A DNA stretch of 64,000 bases from Achromobacter animicus (GCF_902859585.1 NZ_CADIJM010000002.1:310001-374000); one strand, 5' to 3'; positions 44,422-52,616 are shown, numbered from the stretch's first letter. Notes: a model not told the origin generated them from the sequence alone. Program-made: numbers and translations.

Positions 44422-45051
44422 TCAGTGGCGCGCGGCCATCAGCGTAAGCACGTCGCTTAGCGATTGAACGGAGTCCGCTGACTTTGACGTGGCCGCGTGC
44501 CGGTCAAGGTGATAGCCGTGAATGCCGAATTTTCGTGGCCCGATCATGTCGGCCTCGATGGTGTCGCCGATCATCAGCACTTCATCGGGCCGGCACGCAA
44601 TGCCATCACAAAGGTATTGGTAGATCTCGGCTTGCGGCTTCACGGCGCCGGCTTCGTACGACCAGGCGCAGAAGTCCGGCCGAATGGGCAGCAAGTCCAG
44701 CACCGGCGGACCATACGGCGCGGCCAGGTTGGAGCAAAGCGCGACCTTGATGCCGCGTTTCCGCAATGCAAGCAACGTCGGCGTGGCATCCGCGAAAAGC
44801 GAGATGGATTGAATCTCTTCACGCAATTCGGCTTCAAGCGCGTTCAGATCTGCATCGCTGACCACTCCGCCAAACAGGCTGGCGGCCTGTCGCAGGTCGA
44901 TCGGATTGCTCATCGCGCGGACCCCGTCGTCGCGCTGGCGCGGACGACCCGCTTCATGCAGCAGCCGGACCAGCTTGCGGAACGGTCGGGTCGGCCGTTC
45001 GATGTGGACCAAGGTTCCGAATACGTCGAATGCCACGGCCTTGATTGCCAT
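44422..45051 (-). CDS. HAD-superfamily hydrolase (haloacid-dehalogenase type)
   Basis: A 209-residue HAD hydrolase. Motif I is AFDVFGTLVHI, with the nucleophilic Asp and the DxFGT pattern of the dehalogenase-like branch; motif II is in VALCSNLAAPYG; motif III Lys is in AGAVKPQAEIY; motif IV is MIGDTIEADMIGPRK. The cap is the alpha-helical C1 type after motif I. It would cleave a phosphate ester or a carbon-halogen bond; the natural substrate cannot be told. It is transcribed leftward, about 150 bp downstream of the RND-like secreted protein gene. Confidence 0.85.
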   Translation of the reverse strand: MAIKAVAFDVFGTLVHIERPTRPFRKLVRLLHEAGRPRQRDDGVRAMSNPIDLRQAASLFGGVVSDADLNALEAELREEIQSISLFADATPTLLALRKRGIKVALCSNLAAPYGPPVLDLLPIRPDFCAWSYEAGAVKPQAEIYQYLCDGIACRPDEVLMIGDTIEADMIGPRKFGIHGYHLDRHAATSKSADSVQSLSDVLTLMAARH

Positions 45052-45202
45052 TGAACCTCCTGCGCCAATGAGGCTTTCCGGTGATTGGCCGGACCGTGAT
45101 GTCCAGCCTGTCTGCGACGGATTCTAGCGGCAAAACTTCCGGCGGCTTGCTGGACCCCTTGGTCTTCGGATGAGCAGGGAGGAAGGAGCACCGGGTGAGG
45201 GG

Positions 45203-45958
45203 CTACTCGTCGCGAGCGACCGTGACGAATATGCCGTCGGCTTCGTTCAAGCGGGGGCCCACCGGCAGGATCATTACCGACACGTCATCGGGCAGATGGG
45301 ACGCCAGCGCTTGCAGCCGTTCGCTGACGATGCTGTCCAACGAATCGCGGCGCGACGCTGCTGACACCGCAAGGCTTACCCCAACCTTGTTCCAGCTTTC
45401 CCAGGATTCCGGCGCTTGCCGGTATGCCACTGTTGTCCATTCCGATGGGTTGACGACGGTGCCGTCCGCCAACCTTGGGGGCGCATCGCTCCAGGCTTCC
45501 AACTTCTCACGTGTCGCGCCGGAGTAGATCCACGCAGGGGGCGGGCGGATTCCCTGGGTGGGCTGGGCGGAAATATCAAGTTTGGCGGCCAGCGCCTCCA
45601 ATGCCTGATCCGTGGACAGCTTGGCTTCCTTAAGCCGGGTGGGATCGATCGAGAGCCAAAGCTGGATGGGTTCCGGCACATTGCTCCAGACCTGGGTGAT
45701 GGTATGGCTATCGCCAATACCACGACCGATCCTGTCGGCCACCAGTTGTTGCAGCTCGGGCTTGCTGAGGCGCGGACTGGCCACCAGCAGGTAGAGATCC
45801 GCGCTGGGAACGGCGCCCCACACGAGGGCCGGCGGCTGGATGGCGTCTGATGGCGTTGCCTGCGCGGCATTTGCGGGCAGGTAGACGCAGAGGGCCAAAG
45901 CGGCAAGCCAGTTGCAGCGCGCCGGCCAAAAGCGGTGAATCCAGGTCATCAGAGGCAT
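45203..45958 (-). CDS. secreted protein resembling an isolated RND porter segment
   Basis: A 251-residue exported protein with signal peptide (core NWLAALALCVYLPANAAQA). The mature part follows, in order, a piece of the first periplasmic loop of AcrB-type RND pumps. LSKPELQQLVADRI resembles the MTKEDISDYVAANM segment; IQLWLSIDPTRLKEAKLSTD resembles the RIWMNPNELNKFQLTPVD element; YSGATREKLEAW resembles RLTSTEEFGKIL; and KVGVSLAVSAASRRDSLDSI with VSVMILPV resembles the strand-helix just before TM2. It has no membrane segments. The match is by eye from memory of AcrB. It could be a domesticated porter fragment or a coincidence of fold. Function unknown. Confidence 0.5.
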   Translation of the reverse strand: MPLMTWIHRFWPARCNWLAALALCVYLPANAAQATPSDAIQPPALVWGAVPSADLYLLVASPRLSKPELQQLVADRIGRGIGDSHTITQVWSNVPEPIQLWLSIDPTRLKEAKLSTDQALEALAAKLDISAQPTQGIRPPPAWIYSGATREKLEAWSDAPPRLADGTVVNPSEWTTVAYRQAPESWESWNKVGVSLAVSAASRRDSLDSIVSERLQALASHLPDDVSVMILPVGPRLNEADGIFVTVARDE

Positions 45959-46368
45959 AGGTTTTTAGTTGTTCAAATGCTGTTAAATCCCGCACGCGAT
46001 GGTCACGAGCGGGGATTTGATGGACATGATCATTGTTTCGATACCGGTCTACGGAAGCGCTGAGTCGCGCTCCTGACGGATCTGACGGTTGAGGGACCGG
46101 AGATTATCCCAGACGGAAAAAAACCCGCAGCGCGCGAGCGGGTGCGGGTTTGAGGTACTACCTGATATCAGTCCAGACAGGTGTCTGGTGCCCGGCGCGC
46201 AAAATCGAATCGGCGCGCCTGTCTTGCGCCTGGATTACTCGCTTTTCTCTGCGCGAACAAAATGATCAAGGCAAGAGTGATGATGAGCATAAACGAACCG
46301 ACGTCGATATTTAACGCGTTCACTCGCTCACGCGCCGCGGCAAAGGCCGGCCGCGGCGCGTGCGCCTA
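45959..46368. other. 410-bp gap between two leftward genes
   Basis: The gap holds the promoter of the 45958 gene, a hairpin with arms near AAATCCCGC and GCGGGGATTT (about 45986-46018), an intrinsic terminator (46117-46151) and a G+C-rich dyad, CGCGCCGCGG with CCGCGGCGCG (46331-46360), just after the metallophosphoesterase stop. No gene was seen. Confidence 0.45.
46117..46151 (-). terminator. intrinsic terminator after the metallophosphoesterase gene
   Basis: Read on the minus strand, AAACCCGCA and TGCGGGTTT form a hairpin that ends in a run of seven T. It lies about 220 bp after the stop of the gene at 46369-48525, the only leftward gene reading into it. Confidence 0.75.
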
Positions 46369-48525
46369 TCAACGCCGACGCGCGGTCAGCCAGTCGATCG
46401 GCTGTAGCGCCTGGCCGACGATACGGATCTCGCCGACGCTGCCAAAGAAGCCATCGGCCCGCGCGCCATCCCACGAACCGGCGCCGACGATCCACGGCAT
46501 GTTGGCCGCCAACGTCGCCAGGCCGCGAGCGCCCGAGGTGTTGCGCAGAACCGGCGCGCCTTCCACGTACAGGATGGTTTCGTGCGTGGTGTCATCGTTC
46601 ACCACGGCAACGTGCATCCACTTGTCGGGGATGATCTCGCCAGACCAGTTTGCCTTGGGACTACGCGATCCCGTGTCGTCCGGCACCACTTCCCACTGGA
46701 TCTCGCGCAGGCTCGACACCGCAAACAGCAGCGGCGGGGATTCGGGATCTCCGCCCGAAAAGCCCGCCAGATCGCCGCGCTTGCCGTCACGCGTCATGAT
46801 GTTCATCCACGCGTGCTTGGAAGCGACCCAGTCGCGGTCGATCTTGATGAAGGCTTCCACTGTGTAGCCGTCGGTCGCGGTTTCACCGTTGATGATGGCC
46901 GCGGCATCCGTCGTGAAGTAGCTCATGCGAGCCGTGTTCTTGTCGGTGTTCAGGAAGCGCACCGAGCCGGGCGCGGCCGACAGGTAATGGTGATCGTCGG
47001 ACCAGACCACATCACCCACCTGCGCACCGGCTACGCCGTCGATATTCAGCGGCGCGCGCCGCATCGGATTCAGACCTGCGCGGTCCGCGATCACTTCGCC
47101 CACCGGAACCGGCTGTCCGTTGGTGCCGCCAAAGAAGCGCCAGTGCGCCAGCGTGCCTTGCACCTGCGGATAATCATCCGGATCGGCGGCGGGCTTCTGC
47201 TCGGCGGCGACGGGATCCGTGTAGTTCGCCAAAATCAATGCGCGCGCCTGGTCGATCAGCGCGGTGTGCGACGGCGTAGCCGCCTTGAATTCCTTATTGA
47301 AGCCGCCAAAGCGCTTCGCAAAATCCATCTTGATGGTGAACTGCTCGTTCGCGCCGGTCAGAATGGCCTGGTCAAACGTGTTGAGCGTGTTCTTCGGCTT
47401 TTGCGGCACCCACGGTGAGAACGACAGCACGCGGATCTCGTTGTTGCTGAGGTCGAATTCGTACAGACGCATCAGGCCGTTGCCGCCCTGATAGGCCATC
47501 TGATAATCCACCACCATTTCCTCGACCGAATTGCCGAACGCATTGGTCTTGGTCAGATGCGCGGCGCCATGATAGTGGCCGTTCAGCGTCATGAAGATCT
47601 GATCGTTGTCGCGGATCAGCTTGTCCCACAGCATCAGCCCGTAGGGCACTTCCAGCGGCGTGACACCATCCTTGTCGATGTTCAGCAACTGGTGGTTGAC
47701 CAGGATCACCGGCAGTGTCGGGTTCGCGCGAATCACCTGGTTGGCCCAGGTCAACGCGTCATCGGAGATGCGCCACGACAGCGACAGCACCATGAACTTC
47801 TGGCCCTCGGCTTCGAACACGTGATATTCGTGGAAGCCGCTAGGATCGCGGCCGCCAAACGTGGCCTGGTTCTTGGCGCGATCGGCACTGAAGGTTTTCA
47901 AATAGGGCTCGTTGGCCAGATTGCGCTGCGCGTCCGTGGCGCTGGCCTGGCTGCTGGCGTCGACGTAGTCGCGATCCAGGATCACGTCGTGGTTGCCGGC
48001 CAGAATCGAGTACGGGACCTTGGCGTGTTCCAGAATCGCCATGGCGGCATCGGCCACTTTCCATTGATCCGGTTTGCCCTGTTGATCGACAACGTCGCCC
48101 AAGTGGATCAGGAACGGAATGCCCAGCGACTTCGAATGATCGGCCACCCACTGCGTCTGCGCCTTGAACGGCTCGCTGCCGTACTTGCGCATGAACTGCT
48201 GGTTTTCGGCGTCGGTTGCGTAGCGCGAATAGAACTGCGTGTCCGGCAGTACTGCTACAGCGAAGCTGGAGATGTTGACGGGTTGCGGTTGCGGCTCGGG
48301 TTGGGGCTGCGGTTGCGGTTGCGTGCCAGGCGTGTCGGGCGACGTGATGTCGTCGTCATCGTCGTCGCTGGAGCAGGCAGATAACAGCAGCGAACCGCCT
48401 ACGGGCAGCAGCGTGGCGCCAAAGCCGGCCTTGAGCAAACTGCGACGACGCGGATCCGCATCGGTCGGCAGTGCCGCGAGTTTATTGGCAACCTCAAGTT
48501 TGCCGTCGTGCTTGTCGTTCGCCAT
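46369..48525 (-). CDS. Tat-exported metallophosphoesterase lipoprotein with LamG-like domain
   Basis: A 718-residue envelope protein. It starts with a long cytosolic-type leader, then a twin-arginine signal (RRRSLLKAGFGATLLPVGG) and a lipobox (LLLSAC, Cys near residue 51). An Asp-rich and a PQPQPQPEPQ linker follow. Residues about 85-340 are a calcineurin-like metallophosphoesterase with VAVLPDTQFYS, HLGDVVD, GNHD and GHYHG. Residues about 440-710 form a concanavalin/LamG-like beta-sandwich (YTVEAFIKIDRDW; WMHVAVVNDD). It would hydrolyse a phosphoester outside the inner membrane; substrate unknown. The long distance between start and twin-Arg suggests a later start could be used. Confidence 0.83.
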   Translation of the reverse strand: MANDKHDGKLEVANKLAALPTDADPRRRSLLKAGFGATLLPVGGSLLLSACSSDDDDDDITSPDTPGTQPQPQPQPEPQPQPVNISSFAVAVLPDTQFYSRYATDAENQQFMRKYGSEPFKAQTQWVADHSKSLGIPFLIHLGDVVDQQGKPDQWKVADAAMAILEHAKVPYSILAGNHDVILDRDYVDASSQASATDAQRNLANEPYLKTFSADRAKNQATFGGRDPSGFHEYHVFEAEGQKFMVLSLSWRISDDALTWANQVIRANPTLPVILVNHQLLNIDKDGVTPLEVPYGLMLWDKLIRDNDQIFMTLNGHYHGAAHLTKTNAFGNSVEEMVVDYQMAYQGGNGLMRLYEFDLSNNEIRVLSFSPWVPQKPKNTLNTFDQAILTGANEQFTIKMDFAKRFGGFNKEFKAATPSHTALIDQARALILANYTDPVAAEQKPAADPDDYPQVQGTLAHWRFFGGTNGQPVPVGEVIADRAGLNPMRRAPLNIDGVAGAQVGDVVWSDDHHYLSAAPGSVRFLNTDKNTARMSYFTTDAAAIINGETATDGYTVEAFIKIDRDWVASKHAWMNIMTRDGKRGDLAGFSGGDPESPPLLFAVSSLREIQWEVVPDDTGSRSPKANWSGEIIPDKWMHVAVVNDDTTHETILYVEGAPVLRNTSGARGLATLAANMPWIVGAGSWDGARADGFFGSVGEIRIVGQALQPIDWLTARRR

Positions 48526-49224
48526 CTGTGCTGCCCTTCAGAAAAAGCGGGAAGCTTAGGTAGGGCGGATGACGGGATGATGAATGTTGGCGAGGGATTG
48601 TTAGGTTGGTTTGGACGCGTGTGGCAGCTTGGCGGTACCACGGTTTAGACGCTGACTTGAGTCTGAATTCTGATCGTCTTGCTCTGGTAATCGGTCGCCG
48701 ATGGATCTCCAAATATCTCCAATTGCCGCGATGCCATCCGGGGCAGGGTTTGGGGATCGAGTGCGCTGGCGCTTGGACCTTTCTTGCCGGCCGATCTGGG
48801 AGAGCATGCATTGAGTACGACCTGCGTCCCCGATCTCCATGCCGCGCTCTGCAAGCAAGCTAGAGAGTTCGACGTATGTCTTATGCGGTTTTGGTGATGC
48901 CGCCTGAGCTAAGACGATTTCGTCAGAAATGAGAAGGCCCAAACATGCAGCCGGACAAGCCGACTACAGAGGTTTGGGCGCGATTACAGTGATTGTTGAT
49001 TCTGCGGCCAGGAAACAGCAAGCGTTTGGCTGGTTCTCAGATCGGGAGGTTGCCAAAGCAGGACCAAGTCGGACGATAAATGCGGGGCGTGTCTTTTGCG
49101 GCTTTGACCTGAACGGTGGTCGGGACGCAGCTAGCAGCTAGGGCGGCTCGCCATCGTGGAGAACGACGCTATGAAGGGAAAGGTGGAGAGATGCGCTTTT
49201 GCAGCGCCACACGCATGGAATTCG
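48526..49224. other. gene-poor stretch before the prophage junction
   Basis: About 700 bp of lower-GC DNA between the metallophosphoesterase gene and the tRNA-Leu fragment. The only coding signal is the leftward frame at 48601-48942 (listed separately). I see no RNA gene, clear repeat or intact mobile element. It may be a scar of earlier integrations at this tRNA site. Confidence 0.4.
48601..48942 (-). pseudogene. possible remnant of an Abi_2-type abortive-infection protein
   Basis: A 113-codon frame. Residues about 17-52 (KPHKTYVELSSLLAERGMEI, then GDAGRTQCMLSQIG) resemble the N-terminal helices of Abi_2 (AbiD/AbiF) proteins, which usually continue with a YYRLSGYWYPF-like segment. That segment is missing and the rest is basic, low-information sequence, so I read this as a truncated remnant. 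The match is from memory and short. Confidence 0.3.
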
Positions 49225-49280
49225 TGGTGCCCGGGGCCGGAATCGAACCGGCACGCCTTGCGGCGGGGGATTTTGAGTCC
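49225..49280 (-). other. prophage attachment site: 3' fragment of tRNA-Leu
   Basis: The minus strand reads the anticodon loop CTCAAAA, a long variable arm (CCGCCGCAAGGCG), the T arm GCCGGTTCGATTCCGGC, the acceptor CCCGGGC and ACCA. That is the 3' part of a tRNA-Leu with anticodon CAA. To the right of 49280 the sequence diverges and the 5' half is absent. The integrase gene begins its 3' end 100 bp further on, so this is the displaced 3' end left at one prophage junction. Confidence 0.85.
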
Positions 49281-49379
49281 TTTACGAGTTTCCAGTCTCC
49301 ATGCGGGTTTCGAGGCAATCTGTTCCGCATTTTTCCCATACTTTCATCGTAGGGAGCAACTGCAAATGCGGAACGCGTT

Positions 49380-50414
49380 TTAGCGGACGGGCTTGAGGCG
49401 CGCGACCTTAGTTCGATAGTGTCTCCTGGTCAGGTTGACGCTGCTGTGCTGAAGCAGTTGACTGGCTGCTTCATCGCTCTCGGATAGATCGCCAGCGCGC
49501 TTGCGCATATCGCGGAGGATCATTGACCGGATTTCTTCGGCAAGCTGAGGTTCGCCAGCCGCTTCCATGTTTAAGGCGGCTAGCTCGCGCGCGAACTCCC
49601 AGCGGTTGCGCAGCATGGTGTACGTCACCGGCCGGCCGGTCGCCGTGCTGAGCAGCATCTGATGATGCGCGCGGATGGACCGCCGGCGCTTTATCAAGCC
49701 GGGCAGGATCGTTGAAAGCGAGACATCGAAATCTGCCTTCTTCCCCGTTTTGTTAGCCCGCAGCCGCAACAGGTCGCCGTCCGGCAAAGGAACGAGGATC
49801 GTGTCTTTGATCCGCATGCCAGTTGCGGTGGCGATATCCATGGCATCTTGCAGCACTTGGTCGCCCGCATAGTAGACGGCCTCGAAAAGGTCGTCGGTAA
49901 CTTCGAACTCGCGAGCCTTCTCCGGGTTCTTCCAGCGTGACTTTTCCAGGCCTGCTGCGGGCCAATGCGCGGCTGTGTAGCCCTCCTTGCGGGCCCAGTT
50001 CCAGACGATCTGAAGCAAAGCCATTTCCCGGTTGCCGCGGGTCTTCGCTGTGCGGCGCCGCAGATAGCCAGTAAGGTGGACAAGTTCGATAGATTCCCAC
50101 GTTGCACCAGCGAAAACTGGCCGCAGCTTACGCAGGCATTTGGTGTATCCGTCGCGGGTTTCGGCGTTCTGATAGGAAAGCAGCCCGGTTTCCTTGTCGG
50201 ATTCCCAGGCCGCAAATGCTTCTTCAAGCGTGCCGACTATACGTGGGCCACCCTGACGAATTTCGTCCCACTTCGCCACCGCTTGCTCGTAGTCCGTGCC
50301 GAGCGGGATATCTGCTTCTCCATCCGAACGGCGATCATAGAAGTAGTACGTGACGACTCGGCCACTTTTCCGCTTTCGCGTATGGGAACGAAGATTCGGG
50401 AACTTGTTGGTCAT
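49380..50414 (-). CDS. int: phage tyrosine-recombinase integrase
   Basis: A 344-residue tyrosine recombinase that would integrate the phage at the tRNA-Leu 3' end. After an N-terminal arm-type region (SHTRKRKSGRVVTYYFYDRR) and a core-binding domain (TLEEAFAAWESDKETG), the catalytic part shows Arg in ATGMRIKDTI, a Lys in LRANKTGKKAD, Arg in ILRDMRKRAGDLS, His in LLQHSS and the nucleophilic Tyr in RRHYRTK. The usual His of the HxxR motif is replaced by Arg (RDMR). The ATG at 50414 overlaps the stop of the DUF4224 gene. It lies 100 bp from the attachment site, as expected. Confidence 0.93.
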   Translation of the reverse strand: MTNKFPNLRSHTRKRKSGRVVTYYFYDRRSDGEADIPLGTDYEQAVAKWDEIRQGGPRIVGTLEEAFAAWESDKETGLLSYQNAETRDGYTKCLRKLRPVFAGATWESIELVHLTGYLRRRTAKTRGNREMALLQIVWNWARKEGYTAAHWPAAGLEKSRWKNPEKAREFEVTDDLFEAVYYAGDQVLQDAMDIATATGMRIKDTILVPLPDGDLLRLRANKTGKKADFDVSLSTILPGLIKRRRSIRAHHQMLLSTATGRPVTYTMLRNRWEFARELAALNMEAAGEPQLAEEIRSMILRDMRKRAGDLSESDEAASQLLQHSSVNLTRRHYRTKVARLKPVR

Positions 50415-50617
50415 GAGACAGCGGACAGATTGGGGGCGGAGTGGCGCGGCGTGGGGCGGCCCTCTACCCAAGCGGCCACGTGTGCGACCAAGACAATGTT
50501 GTGTTTGCGCACCACCTTGTAGGGGATGCCGTATTCGTTCAAGACGCGTTGCTGTGCCGCTGCCTGGGCGTAGCCGGTCAGCCGTTGCAGCGCGGCGTCG
50601 GACAAGATCGGGTCCAT
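50411..50617 (-). CDS. DUF4224-type phage protein
   Basis: A 68-residue protein beginning MDPILSDAALQRLTGYAQAA, with QQRVLNEYGIPYKVVRKHN next. This fits DUF4224, a small phage family often encoded just ahead of integrase genes and possibly an excisionase-like partner. CTGGAGGCGAT precedes the ATG at 50617. Its stop overlaps the integrase start (ATGA), so the two are translationally coupled. An upstream in-frame ATG would add 18 residues. Confidence 0.78.
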   Translation of the reverse strand: MDPILSDAALQRLTGYAQAAAQQRVLNEYGIPYKVVRKHNIVLVAHVAAWVEGRPTPRHSAPNLSAVS

Positions 50618-50687
50618 ATCGCCTCCAGAGTGAAGCCCGCAGTTAGGTGGGACGATCCAATAACGAAACATTGATGCGTCGAATGCG

Positions 50688-51179
50688 TCATAAATGAGTC
50701 ATTTGTCCCAAAAGTGCTTTGACGTCGGCATAAGCCCGCATCGCGCGCTGCTCGTCGATTTTGTCGGCCCCGAGGGTTTCGGCGCACTCGCTGAGCTGGG
50801 CGGACAGGCGCTCGATCGCTGCCGCAGCTTCCAGCATGATCAGGGACGGAAGACGCATTCCTTCTGGTGCTGGACCGCTGCAATCTCGCCATCCAAACTC
50901 AGGCTCGCCGTTGATCATCGGACCCATCGCATACTTGCAGCGCAGTCGATGGGTCAGGTCGTCGGCTACGGGCGCGCGCAGCTTGGACAGCACCTTTTGG
51001 GCTTCGTACATGAGCAGCGTCACGGAGTCTTCGCCACCGTGCAGGCCGATCCATTGATTGAGCCGCGCAATCACGGCTTCCGGGCTTTGGTAGCCGTGCT
51101 GCTGGATCACGGCATTGACGTATTCATTGCTCAGCTGGTTCGTGCTTGCTGCCTGGGAGGCGGGGGTGTGGTCGGTCAT
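50688..51179 (-). CDS. hypothetical phage protein
   Basis: A 163-residue mostly helical protein. The N-terminal half contains VIARLNQWIGLHGGEDSVTL, and a middle Trp/Cys segment reads GEPEFGWRDCSGPAPEG. No known domain is apparent. Its start overlaps the stop of the methyltransferase gene (ATGA), so it belongs to the leftward early operon. Confidence 0.65.
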   Translation of the reverse strand: MTDHTPASQAASTNQLSNEYVNAVIQQHGYQSPEAVIARLNQWIGLHGGEDSVTLLMYEAQKVLSKLRAPVADDLTHRLRCKYAMGPMINGEPEFGWRDCSGPAPEGMRLPSLIMLEAAAAIERLSAQLSECAETLGADKIDEQRAMRAYADVKALLGQMTHL

Positions 51180-52093
51180 GCTGCTTTCCTGATTGCGTCG
51201 ATGGCATATGCAGCCAGCGGCGGCGGGTTGGCGTTGCCCAGCATGTGCAGCGCCAGGGCCTGGTTGTTTGGGAGGTGGTAGTCGTCTGGGAAGCCCATGC
51301 CGGCGCGATTCTCAGCGGTCGTGAGCATTCGCATGCGATCGCCGTCCACAAGCGCCCAGCGTGCGCGGGTCGTGATGGTGCCCAGCGGGCGGTCCAGCGA
51401 GCGGCCGGTAAGTCCCGAGCCGGAGCCGTAGTACGGCATGACGAAGCGGTCGCCGTACTGGCTACGGCCTGCCCGGACGCGCGCCAGGGTCTTGGGTGAA
51501 CGGTCGGCGCGTTCGATAGCGGACCAACTGCCCGCGCCGAAGTCGATCACCTCCCGGATGGGGCGGTGAGGCAGGGTGGGGGCCGAAAGCTGGATAGGAT
51601 GTTTGCTGCGCGTGGCCGCGATCAAAATGCGCTGGCGGTGTTGCGGCACGCCGCAATCTGCCGCGTCCCAGATGACGGGCGACAGGGCGTAGCCCAGGGC
51701 GTGCATCGCCGCGCACCACGCCGGGTAAAGCTGCCACTGTGCGAAGGCCGGCACGTTTTCCACCAGCACGAAGGGCGGACGGTGGCATTCAGCGGCAGAC
51801 ACTACCGCCCATGCAGTGGCGCGCGCGGCGTCGTGGTGCGGTTGCTCCTTGCCTCGGGCCGGGGTGTGCCCAGTGCAGGCAGGAGACGCAATCAGCAGGT
51901 CATGCGCCGGCACCCGGGTCCAGTCGGCTTGGTGGAGGTCTTGGCAGACGTGCTGCGCATCCGGATGGTTGGCCGCGTGCGTGTCCACCGCAGCGCGCCA
52001 GTGATTGGCAGCCCAAACCACCTGCACGCCGACGCGGCGAGCGCCCTCGGAATTGCCGCCCAGGCCTGCGAAAAGGTCGATGGCGGTTTTCAC
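51176..52093 (-). CDS. phage C5 cytosine DNA methyltransferase
   Basis: A 305-residue DNA (cytosine-5) methyltransferase. Motif I is AIDLFAGLGGNSEGARR (SAM binding), the catalytic loop IV is LIASPACTGHTPARG with the Cys nucleophile preceded by Ala instead of Pro, motif VI is VLVENVP, motif VIII is CGVPQHRQRILI, and motif X is LHMLGNANPPPLAAY. The variable recognition region between VIII and X is short. No restriction gene is adjacent, so it is an orphan enzyme that may protect phage DNA from host restriction. It overlaps both neighbours by 4 bp. Confidence 0.88.
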   Translation of the reverse strand: MKTAIDLFAGLGGNSEGARRVGVQVVWAANHWRAAVDTHAANHPDAQHVCQDLHQADWTRVPAHDLLIASPACTGHTPARGKEQPHHDAARATAWAVVSAAECHRPPFVLVENVPAFAQWQLYPAWCAAMHALGYALSPVIWDAADCGVPQHRQRILIAATRSKHPIQLSAPTLPHRPIREVIDFGAGSWSAIERADRSPKTLARVRAGRSQYGDRFVMPYYGSGSGLTGRSLDRPLGTITTRARWALVDGDRMRMLTTAENRAGMGFPDDYHLPNNQALALHMLGNANPPPLAAYAIDAIRKAA

Positions 52094-52407
52094 GGTGTGG
52101 GCCGCCTATCTGTGCTGTGATCGACGTCGGGTCGGCTAGGGCTAGCGCTGCCCATTGTTTCGACGGTCACGGACCGCGTGCAGGCCTTCCCGCAGTTCTC
52201 TAAGTGCTGCGCGGTCACATGGGAAGCGGTACTGGTGAAGTAGACCCAGCGGCCGCCATCGGTGAAGCGGTAGACGGTGATGCCCTTGTGGGTGAAGAGT
52301 TCCGCAACCGGAATGTCCTGGTTGTCGGTGGTGGACACGGCAACGGGATCTTTGGTGCAACCGGCCAGCGCGACAGCCGCCAGGAGCATGACAAGTGTTC
52401 GAAACAT
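52090..52407 (-). CDS. small phage lipoprotein
   Basis: A 105-residue protein with a lipoprotein signal (MFRTLVMLLAAVALAGC). The mature part contains FTHKGITVYRFTDGGRWVYF and a Cys pair (ENCGKACTR), a pattern I associate with small phage or plasmid lipoproteins of the DUF4884 kind. It would sit in the envelope. CGGAGGG lies 9 bp before the ATG at 52407, and the start overlaps the stop of the previous gene (TGATG). Confidence 0.65.
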   Translation of the reverse strand: MFRTLVMLLAAVALAGCTKDPVAVSTTDNQDIPVAELFTHKGITVYRFTDGGRWVYFTSTASHVTAQHLENCGKACTRSVTVETMGSASPSRPDVDHSTDRRPTP

Positions 52408-52616
52408 CACCGTTGGCCCTCCGGCTGCTGAGCGGCCTCGATGGCCGCATAGATCTGATCGGGAGTGTCACTGACGGTATGCACCTTTCCGTCCGCCGTT
52501 CGAATGTTGGCCTGGTTGCCGCCATAGCTGGATCGCGCCGCCGAGACAGACGCAATCAATTCCGAATTCAGAACGAGGGGGTAGCCGTCATAGTCGGTCA
52601 GTCGGATGAAGGCCAT
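52407..52616 (-). CDS. hypothetical phage protein
   Basis: A 69-residue protein: MAFIRLTDYDGYPLVLNSEL, then a Ser/Ala turn and TADGKVHTVSDTPDQIYAAI. It looks like a small beta-hairpin plus helix and recalls FlbD-like small proteins, but I would not assign function. It overlaps both neighbours by a few bases in the leftward operon. Confidence 0.62.
   Translation of the reverse strand: MAFIRLTDYDGYPLVLNSELIASVSAARSSYGGNQANIRTADGKVHTVSDTPDQIYAAIEAAQQPEGQR

Noticed and set aside
45959-46368. Small ORFs in the gap, for example a 16-codon frame near 46025
   Set aside because: Too short, no ribosome site, and covered by hairpin or terminator structure.
49225-49300. A complete tRNA-Leu gene
   Set aside because: Only the 3' half from the anticodon loop to CCA is present; the acceptor 5' strand and D arm are missing, so it cannot fold as a tRNA.
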